Shown here piece after piece: positions 1-5,339 of a stretch of 11,208 nt of DNA. How positions within the stretch are numbered: the first letter of the stretch is position 1; each line of letters opens with the position of its first letter. This stretch comes from Bacillota bacterium. GTDB lineage: Bacteria > Bacillota > Bacilli > Lactobacillales > Aerococcaceae. The stretch lies in contig JAEZWY010000130.1 of the NCBI GenBank assembly GCA_023442905.1, forward strand, positions 1 to 11,208, given 5' to 3'. Position numbers and translations under genes: made by a program. The notes below the pieces were generated by a model. The model was not told where the DNA came from. It saw only the letters and a list, made by a program, of their open reading frames with translations, and searched no databases.

Positions 1-1
1 C

Positions 2-943
2 TACAAGGATGACTTCGACATGGTTCATATCAATACCGTCTTTCCGTATTCCCTTGTCGTTGCCAGAAAGGCAAAAGCCGCTGGTAAACCTGTCATCTAC
101 CATGCCCCCTCAACTATGGAGGATTTCAAGAATTCCTACACATTTTCTAACCAAGCGTCGCTCGGTTTTAAATACTGGCTCAACACCTGCTACAACTCGG
201 CAGACCTGATTCTAACGCCAAGTCAGTATGCTAAAAACTTACTTGAAAAATACGATATCGATAAACCAATCCATGTCATTTCAAACGGGATTGACCTAGC
301 TTATTGGCAAGCTAGCCAAGAAGAAGTGGCCAACATGCGGGCGCGGTTTAATCTGCGCCCAGACCAGAAAGTAGCCATTTCGGTGGGTCTACAAATTGAG
401 CGTAAGGGGATTATCGAATTTGTCGAGTTGGCCAAGCAAATGCCAGAGGTTACCTTTATTTGGTTTGGCTATTCAAATCCTTATGCCTTACCTAAAGATG
501 TCAAAAAGGCCATTGCCACCAAGTTGCCCAATTTAATTTTTGCCGGCTATATCCCGCGTGATCAGGTCCGCGTTGCCTATCAAATGGCAGATGTCTATTT
601 ATTCATGACGCACGAGGAAACAGAAGGGATCGTCTTACTTGAAGCATTAGCCAGCAAGGTGAACACGATTGTATCTGATTTACCTGTCTTTGATTATTTA
701 AAAGCTGATCGAGATGTTTATAAAGCCAATGCACTTGAAGATTTTAAAGTGCAATTGCAAGGTCTTTTAGACGGTGATTTAGCCAGTTTGAGTAAAAATG
801 GTTACCAACAAGCCAGTTTAAAAAGTATTCAAAATATTGGTCAACAGTATATTTATGAGTACCAATATGCCGGTGCCTGTCAACTTGGAAAGCAAAGCGA
901 TAAAAAACTCAACAAAATCCTTTCTTCAACTTTTAAAATATAA
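2..943 (+). CDS. GT4 family glycosyltransferase, LafB/CpoA-like (5' partial)
   Basis: The reading frame is open from base 2, so the gene begins before the window; 313 residues are visible. It is a GT-B fold, GT4-family retaining glycosyltransferase. The start of the visible part (DMVHIN, then the APSTMEDFKNS stretch) belongs to the N-terminal acceptor-side domain. The C-terminal nucleotide-sugar domain follows, with SNGIDL, then SVGLQIERKG, and the EX7E donor-binding motif at about residues 206-214 (within EETEGIVLLEALAS). From memory the pattern matches the LafB/CpoA enzymes of streptococci and other Lactobacillales, which add a second sugar to monoglucosyl-diacylglycerol on the cytoplasmic membrane face, making the glycolipid anchor of lipoteichoic acid. 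Those proteins have about 340-350 residues, so roughly 30-40 N-terminal residues are missing. Family assignment is secure; the exact acceptor and sugar are inferred. A lafA-like gene upstream would support the assignment. The gene ends 33 bp before a terminator. Confidence 0.85.
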   Translation, partial: YKDDFDMVHINTVFPYSLVVARKAKAAGKPVIYHAPSTMEDFKNSYTFSNQASLGFKYWLNTCYNSADLILTPSQYAKNLLEKYDIDKPIHVISNGIDLAYWQASQEEVANMRARFNLRPDQKVAISVGLQIERKGIIEFVELAKQMPEVTFIWFGYSNPYALPKDVKKAIATKLPNLIFAGYIPRDQVRVAYQMADVYLFMTHEETEGIVLLEALASKVNTIVSDLPVFDYLKADRDVYKANALEDFKVQLQGLLDGDLASLSKNGYQQASLKSIQNIGQQYIYEYQYAGACQLGKQSDKKLNKILSSTFKI

Positions 944-976
944 TGACAAAATCTACTAAAAAATTGCAGACAAATT

Positions 977-1014
977 GACGGTCCAGTCTAACTTCAGACT
1001 TGGGTCGTCTTTTT
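977..1014 (+). terminator. Intrinsic terminator of the glycosyltransferase gene
   Basis: The arms GACGGTCCAGTCT (977-989) and AGACTTGGGTCGTC (996-1009) pair with two wobbles and one bulged base around a 6-nt loop, and are followed by TTTTT (1010-1014). The hairpin sits 33 bp past the glycosyltransferase stop codon. Confidence 0.85.
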
Positions 1015-1043
1015 CCATAATATGTGCTTTTAGGGCCGCTATT

Positions 1044-1052
1044 TGTTATCAT
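1044..1052 (+). promoter_or_regulatory. Extended -10 promoter of the HAD phosphatase gene
   Basis: TGTTATCAT reads as TG-n-TATCAT, an extended -10 element, between the upstream terminator and the start codon at 1080. No good -35 hexamer is visible 16-18 bp upstream, which is common for extended -10 promoters. The predicted leader is about 20 nt and includes the Shine-Dalgarno sequence AAAGGGG. Confidence 0.55.
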
Positions 1053-1079
1053 ATGAAAATGATTGAAAAGGGGATAGAT

Positions 1080-1772
1080 ATGAAAGCAATTGGATTTGAT
1101 TTAGACGATACCTTGTACAACCGATTAACCATCTATGAGGAAACCTACCGAGATATGCAGGCGACAGACCACCATTTAGACGTTGATTTTGAGACCTTCA
1201 ATCAAGTCTACGCTGAATTCTCCGAGCAAGAATATCAAGCCTTTATGGCTGGCAAAAAGACAGAAGATGCCTTCAAAAACGACCGGGTTATTGAAACCTA
1301 CGCCCATTTCGGTCATGAAATTGACCAAGCAACTGCAAAAGAATTCAACCAACTGAAAAACCACTATCAAGAACAATTAAGTTTGAGCGAAGACTTAGTA
1401 GCCTTGATGGAAGCAGCCTTATCTAAAGGGATGACCTTATTTGTCTTAACCAATGGAACGACAGAGGCTCAAATCGACAAATTGGCCAACCTAGGTGTCG
1501 ACCAATTGATCGACCGAGACAAATGGTATATTTCAGAAAGTATGGGCGGGTCAAAACCACAACGCAAGGTATTTGACGCCATTGCTGCTGATTTAAATGT
1601 TGCACCTCAAGAAATCTTGTTCGTCGGTGACGACTACCAAAATGATATCGAAGGGGCGATAAAAGCCGGATGGCAAGCCATTCACTACAGTAAAATAGAA
1701 GTCCCAAACACAGTAGCCACCTGCACAACAGACGATTTCCTAGAAATGCGGACTTTGTTAAAGAATTTATAA
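1080..1772 (+). CDS. HAD-superfamily hydrolase (HAD-IA, YjjG-like phosphatase)
   Basis: A 230-residue cytosolic haloacid-dehalogenase-type phosphatase. All four HAD motifs are visible: the nucleophile motif DLDDT with Asp7 and Asp9; motif II with Thr124 in VLTNGT; the motif III lysine Lys159 in SKPQ; and motif IV GDDYQND with Asp184, Asp185 and Asp189, which holds Mg2+. Residues of about 17-95 form the helical C1 cap, placing it in subfamily IA near the YjjG-type pyrimidine nucleotidases and other small-molecule phosphatases. The substrate cannot be read from the sequence. The frame extends upstream to a TTG at 975, but that part would run through the terminator; ATG 1080 has AAAGGGG about 6 bp before it and places the DLDDT motif at the usual distance from the N terminus. 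The gene appears monocistronic. Confidence 0.88.
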   Translation: MKAIGFDLDDTLYNRLTIYEETYRDMQATDHHLDVDFETFNQVYAEFSEQEYQAFMAGKKTEDAFKNDRVIETYAHFGHEIDQATAKEFNQLKNHYQEQLSLSEDLVALMEAALSKGMTLFVLTNGTTEAQIDKLANLGVDQLIDRDKWYISESMGGSKPQRKVFDAIAADLNVAPQEILFVGDDYQNDIEGAIKAGWQAIHYSKIEVPNTVATCTTDDFLEMRTLLKNL

Positions 1773-1900
1773 AATCCAACTTGTCATGTCAGGTATCTTG
1801 ATATGGGTGAGGGATTTCGGTAGAAAATATACCTAAAGAAACAAAGTGTTTTTAATTTATTATAAAGACAAAAAATGATGTGAACGATTCGATTTTTGAG
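1773..1900. other. AT-rich intergenic stretch of unclear role
   Basis: About 128 bp separate the HAD stop codon from the nearest strong terminator. I see no convincing gene. A 16-codon frame from ATG 1785 has no ribosome binding site. A weak promoter-like pair, TTGATA (1798-1803) and TAGAAA (1821-1826) with 17-bp spacing, could begin a short RNA that would end at the terminator at 1901-1937. Otherwise this is simply the 3' untranslated region of the HAD transcript. Confidence 0.35.
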
Positions 1901-1937
1901 AAAGCCAGCAAAAGCCTATATTTTGTTGGCTTTTTTA
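1901..1937 (+). terminator. Strong intrinsic terminator
   Basis: GCCAGCAAAA (1904-1913) pairs with TTTTGTTGGC (1921-1930), with one G-U pair, around a 7-nt loop. It is followed by TTTTTT (1931-1936), with three A residues before the stem that can extend it. It separates the HAD gene from the citrate module and is directional, since the minus strand lacks a long T tract. Confidence 0.85.
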
Positions 1938-2013
1938 TTTGGCATCTAATAAAACATAACTATCATAATATGTAAGATAATGTAACACGTTTTGTATTTT
2001 TGCGTAAATTTCA

Positions 2014-2042
2014 TTGACAATTGATTGTATTTAGCACATGAT
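2014..2042 (+). promoter_or_regulatory. Promoter of the citrate transporter-icd operon
   Basis: A consensus -35 TTGACA (2014-2019) is followed after 17 bp by CATGAT (2037-2042), a 4/6 match to the -10 box. The predicted leader of about 35 nt carries the Shine-Dalgarno sequence AGAGGTG at 2071-2077. A 5-bp-arm palindrome, ACAATTGATTGT (2017-2028), overlaps the -35 box and is a candidate operator. Confidence 0.55.
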
Positions 2043-2084
2043 AAAACACATATAAAATGATGAGAAAGTAAGAGGTGTTTTTTA

Positions 2085-3401
2085 ATGATTGCATTTATGG
2101 GGTACGCCCTGATTGTTATTTTCATGTTTGTTATTATGCGTAAGAAGATGTCACCCTTCATTGGTTTGGTGTTCTTGCCACTGTTATGGGCGATAATTGG
2201 ACAAGTCTTTAATTTGTGGCAGATTGATATTGGTCAAGCGGCTATGGATGGCTTGGGGACCACATCATCTACCGGGATTATGCTATTCTTCGCAATATAT
2301 ATGTTTACCATCATGATTGACGCAGGTCTATTCGACCCCTTGTCTAACGCGATGATTCGTTTAGCCAAAGGGGACCCCTTAAAAGTCGCCATGGCAACTC
2401 TTGCCTTAACTGCCGCGGTCTCCTAAAATGGTGACGGGACGGCGACTATGATCATTGTCTGTACCGCTATGGTGCCAATTTACAAGAAACTAAATATGTC
2501 CATGCTAAACCTAGCTGTTTTAACCATGACGTCGCACTCAATCGTCAACTTACTACCTTGGGGTGGTCCAACTGCCCGTGCTATCGCTGTTATGGGGGTT
2601 GAAACCAATGATGTAATGCGCGGACTAATGCCGATGATGGTAGCTGGTTTGATTTATATGTTTATCATCGCTTGGGTTTTTGGTTTACAAGAACGGAAGA
2701 CGCTTGGTGTGGTCAACTTGTCTGAACAAGAAATGCAGGCCATGATGGTCATCGACGACCCAGAAACACTGGAATTACGTCGACCTAAAAATGTCTGGAT
2801 CAACTTAATTATCGTCCTAGTAGCCATCGCCTTATTGGTTGAAGGGTCTGTGCCTTCAGCGATTATCTTTATGTTAGGGACTGTGATCACCTTACTAGTC
2901 AACTATCCTAATCCTAAAGACCAAAAAGCGCGAATTGACAGCAACGCATCTGAAGCCAACCAGGTGGTTATGACCGTATTTGGTGCCGGTATTTTCATGG
3001 GGATTTTAAACGCGACCGGTATGTCAGATGCCATCGCCACATCCCTAATCACTATCATCCCTGAGTCATTAAGTGGTTTCTACGGTCTAATCGTAGCCAT
3101 TATTTCAGCGCCAGGTACTTATTTCCTACATAACGATGCCTTCTACTACGGCATGATGCCTATCTTGTCAGAAGCCGGATATGCTTACGGATTTACCCCG
3201 TTACAACTGACATTTGCGTCTCTAATCGGTCAATCTTTCCACTTGTTCAGCCCACTAGTGCCTTTCTCATACGTACTACTTGGCTTAACTGGCGTGGAAT
3301 GGGGCGACTGGCAGAAAAAAGGTTTGGTCGTATCACTTGGCATTTTCATTGTCTACGTGATTACTGCTGCCATCTTTGGTTTGTTACCCATTTTCCAATA
3401 A
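2085..3401 (+). pseudogene. CitMHS-family citrate transporter, interrupted by an in-frame stop
   Basis: Read through one TAA at 2424-2426 (codon 114), this is a 438-residue polytopic membrane protein of normal length for the CitMHS family (Mg2+- or metal-citrate:H+ symporters such as Bacillus CitM/CitH). Hydrophobic segments run throughout. Family-like stretches are STGIMLFFAIYMFTIMIDAGLFDP before the break (here split only for orientation), NGDGT immediately after it, then LLPWGGPTARA and the C-terminal LIGQSFHLFSPLVP. The two halves are in the same frame and nothing else is damaged. The stop occupies the position where the family, from memory, carries a hydrophobic residue in the VSLDGDG motif. 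A single-base change such as TTA to TAA would explain it. Restart at ATG 2448 is conceivable, but no good ribosome binding site precedes it. The start at 2085 has AGAGGTG 7 bp upstream. Probably a recent null allele, or a sequence error. Confidence 0.82.
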
Positions 3402-3452
3402 TGATGAATCAATTAAAGCTATTATATTATCGACTTTAAAAGGAGTGGTTTC

Positions 3453-4460
3453 ATGACGAATACACATACAATCGCCTTAATTCCTGGAGACGGGATTGGG
3501 AAAGAAATTACAGAAGCCGTTAAAGAGGTGGCAAAAGCCCTAGGCAGTCCAATTGCTTGGGATGAAGTGGTCGCTGGCCAAGATGCCATTGATGCCACGG
3601 GTGAACTGATTCCCAAAGCCGTTTACGACGCCATCGATACCCACAAGGTTGCTTTGAAAGGGCCCGTTGCAACGCCAATTGGGGAGGGGTTCAGATCGGT
3701 CAATGTATCGCTAAGAAAACATTATCAATTACATACAAACATCCGTCCAATCCGCGTATTAGGCCAAATTCCAGCCATACACCGGGATGTGGACATCGTC
3801 TTATTTCGGGAGAATACAGAAGATTTATACGCGGGTGTTGAAGCGCAAATTTCACCTGACGAAGCCCATTCCATCAAAATTATTACTAGAAAGGCAACAG
3901 AACGGATTGTTACAGCAGCTTTCGAGTATGCCGTAGCTAATGACCGCAAGACGGTGGCTATCGTCACTAAAGCCAACATTATGAAATTATCGGACGGCTT
4001 ATTCCTAAAAGTCGCTCGCGAAATTGCCGCTAAATATCCGCAAATTGAAGCAACAGAAGTTTTAGTCGACAACATGGCCATGCAATTGGTTATGCGTCCT
4101 CAACAATACGATGTGGTCGTCACCGAAAACTTATACGGCGATATTTTATCTGATTTGATGGCCGGTTTAATTGGAGGTTTAGGATTAGTGCCAGGTGCCA
4201 ATTTGGGCGACGATGTGGCGATATTTGAGGCCGTTCATGGCTCAGCACCAGATATTGCTGGTCAAGGTATTGCCAACCCGACAGCCATCTTATTAGCCTT
4301 TGCAGACCTACTAGACCATATTAGTTTACAGGCGGATGCCACTCGTTTGCGCGACGCTTTGAATACGGTCTTGTCCGATGTAGGTAACTTTACCCGAGAC
4401 TTAGGCGGCGATTTAACAACAGCAGCCTTCACCGACAGGGTTATCGCAGCCTTAGCATAA
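3453..4460 (+). CDS. icd: NAD-type isocitrate dehydrogenase
   Basis: A 335-residue member of the isocitrate/isopropylmalate dehydrogenase family, oxidising and decarboxylating isocitrate to 2-oxoglutarate in the cytosol. Visible features are GDGIGKE (12-18); Ser82 and Asn84 in FRSVNVSLRK; the substrate arginines Arg88, Arg98 and Arg119; catalytic Tyr126 in ENTEDLYAG and Lys173 in VTKAN; and metal-binding Asp206, Asp230 and Asp234. Ser82/Asn84 fit isocitrate rather than isopropylmalate. HGSAPDIAG (262-270) has Asp267, as in NAD-dependent enzymes, where NADP enzymes of this type have Lys-Tyr. The length matches short NAD-IDHs rather than the 410-residue NADP form. AAAGGAG lies 7 bp before ATG 3453. 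It follows the citrate transporter by 51 bp with no terminator between, suggesting conversion of imported citrate to 2-oxoglutarate and glutamate; aconitase is not in the window. Homoisocitrate or tartrate activity is less likely. Confidence 0.85.
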   Translation: MTNTHTIALIPGDGIGKEITEAVKEVAKALGSPIAWDEVVAGQDAIDATGELIPKAVYDAIDTHKVALKGPVATPIGEGFRSVNVSLRKHYQLHTNIRPIRVLGQIPAIHRDVDIVLFRENTEDLYAGVEAQISPDEAHSIKIITRKATERIVTAAFEYAVANDRKTVAIVTKANIMKLSDGLFLKVAREIAAKYPQIEATEVLVDNMAMQLVMRPQQYDVVVTENLYGDILSDLMAGLIGGLGLVPGANLGDDVAIFEAVHGSAPDIAGQGIANPTAILLAFADLLDHISLQADATRLRDALNTVLSDVGNFTRDLGGDLTTAAFTDRVIAALA

Positions 4461-4528
4461 GATGCGGTGACTTAACACAGTCTAATGATTTTGATTTGAA
4501 AAATGAGGCCAGCGCACTTCAACTTGAG

Positions 4529-4574
4529 GGTAGCGTAAAGGAGTTGACCAGCAATTCCTTTGCGTTGCCTTTTT
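4529..4574 (+). terminator. Intrinsic terminator after icd
   Basis: Arms 4529-4546 (beginning GGTAGCGTAAAGGA) and 4552-4569 (ending TCCTTTGCGTTGCC) form an 18-bp stem with four G-U pairs and a 5-nt loop, followed by TTTTT (4570-4574). It lies about 70 bp past the icd stop codon. Confidence 0.88.
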
Positions 4575-4778
4575 GCTATATAAAGATGCGATATTTCAAA
4601 TTTTTTCTTTTACGGCGTATAACGCTCGTTAAGATACGTCTTCAAACCAGGTTCCAAAAGTCAAACGCTTCCGACACTTCCCAAAATATGCTAAATACTT
4701 GAAGTGTTTATTCGGCTTTTGGTCTAGTGCGTCGAGTCTAAACGACTTTTGTCACACCTCCAATTACCAAGCTTTTGA
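4575..4778. repeat. Structured non-coding stretch with a nested inverted repeat
   Basis: No gene is supported between the icd terminator and the ctsR promoter. The notable content is a three-part nested inverted repeat: CCAAAAG (4654-4660) with CTTTTGG (4716-4722), CCG (4671-4673) with CGG (4713-4715), and ACACTTC (4674-4680) with GAAGTGT (4701-4707). To its right are the small palindrome AGTCTAAACGACT (4736-4748) and CACACCTCC (4753-4761), which reads as a Shine-Dalgarno-like GGAGGTGTG on the minus strand. The minus strand is also open for about 40 codons across the repeat but has no credible start. This could be a dispersed extragenic repeat, an RNA structure, or a decayed gene end. Confidence 0.45.
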
Positions 4779-4779
4779 A

Positions 4780-4809
4780 TTGACTATTTGACTGTGGTTA
4801 TCGTATGAT
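4780..4809 (+). promoter_or_regulatory. SigA promoter of ctsR-clpC
   Basis: TTGACT (4780-4785) and TATGAT (4804-4809) are separated by 18 bp. The start site is predicted near 4815, placing the CtsR operator just downstream of it, where bound repressor would block the polymerase. A second TTTGACT (4787-4793) in the spacer resembles a CtsR heptad in the opposite orientation, but its spacing from ATTGACT (4779-4785) is 8 rather than 10 bp. Confidence 0.7.
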
Positions 4810-4819
4810 ATGGTTAATT

Positions 4820-4836
4820 AGTCAAAGTTAGTCAAA
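4820..4836 (+). promoter_or_regulatory. CtsR operator (heptad direct repeat)
   Basis: AGTCAAA-GTT-AGTCAAA is an exact match to the CtsR consensus RGTCAAA-N3-RGTCAAA, a tandem heptad with 10-bp periodicity. It lies between the promoter and the ctsR start, indicating autorepression and heat induction of the operon. Confidence 0.95.
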
Positions 4837-4863
4837 ATAAGAATCAGGCTTGAGGTGATGAAT

Positions 4864-5322
4864 ATGAAAAATAGAAATATGTCTGATATTATTGAATCTT
4901 ATTTAAAGCAAATCTTACAACAAGAAGAGCATGTTGAGATTAGTCGTAGCGAAATAGCAGATCAATTTCAATGTGTACCATCCCAAATTAATTATGTTAT
5001 CAACACACGATTTACCCCACAAAAGGGTTATATTGTAGAAAGTAAACGTGGTGGCGGTGGCTATATCCGTATTATGAAATTGGAAATTGTCGAAGAAGCA
5101 GATTTAATTGATGCTATGGTCGACCTTGTCCACCAAAAAACGACATTACGAGATGCTACTGCCATCATTCAAAATTTATTAGTCAATAAGATTGTTACCG
5201 AAAATGAAGCACAGATTATGCATTCAGCAGTCGACAAGGATGCCTTAGGCAAAATTGTAAACGCTGATGAAGTACGATCATTAATTTTAAGATCGATGCT
5301 AGTGAAGCTGAAATATAGGTAA
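4864..5322 (+). CDS. ctsR: CtsR, transcriptional repressor of class III heat-shock genes
   Basis: A 152-residue cytosolic repressor that binds tandem heptad operators as a dimer and releases them on heat stress. The N-terminal winged helix-turn-helix (about residues 7-70) contains FQCVPSQINYVINTRF and the wing KRGGGGYIRI with the tetraglycine loop Gly63-Gly66, which in Bacillus subtilis CtsR senses temperature. Arg62 just before it corresponds to the DNA-contacting arginine of the wing. The C-terminal part (about 75-150) is the helical dimerisation domain. The frame also offers GTG 4855 and ATG 4858, but the Shine-Dalgarno sequence GAGGTG (4852-4857) overlaps those and is properly spaced for ATG 4864. 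The gene is 17 bp upstream of clpC. No mcsA or mcsB lies between them, so the McsB arginine-kinase control known in Bacillus is not encoded here; the same arrangement is known in other Lactobacillales. Confidence 0.95.
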   Translation: MKNRNMSDIIESYLKQILQQEEHVEISRSEIADQFQCVPSQINYVINTRFTPQKGYIVESKRGGGGYIRIMKLEIVEEADLIDAMVDLVHQKTTLRDATAIIQNLLVNKIVTENEAQIMHSAVDKDALGKIVNADEVRSLILRSMLVKLKYR

Positions 5323-5339
5323 CCAGATAGGAGGACCTT

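Noticed and set aside
975..1079. N-terminal extension of the HAD phosphatase from TTG 975
   Set aside because: It would translate the upstream terminator hairpin and the promoter; ATG 1080 has a proper Shine-Dalgarno sequence and gives the normal family start.
2424..2426. Recoding of the stop as selenocysteine or pyrrolysine
   Set aside because: The codon is TAA, not TGA or TAG, and no such recoding is expected in a citrate transporter; mutation is simpler.
4496..4702. 68-codon open frame on the + strand between icd and ctsR
   Set aside because: It runs straight through the icd terminator and the inverted repeat, has no ribosome binding site, and its composition is not protein-like.
4654..4722. 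Inverted repeat as an intrinsic terminator or a CRISPR repeat
   Set aside because: No T tract follows on either strand and there is no repeated unit with spacers.
5250..5265. cre-like sequence TGTAAACGCTGATG inside ctsR
   Set aside because: Two mismatches at the conserved end, and it is within coding sequence in the middle of an operon; chance match.
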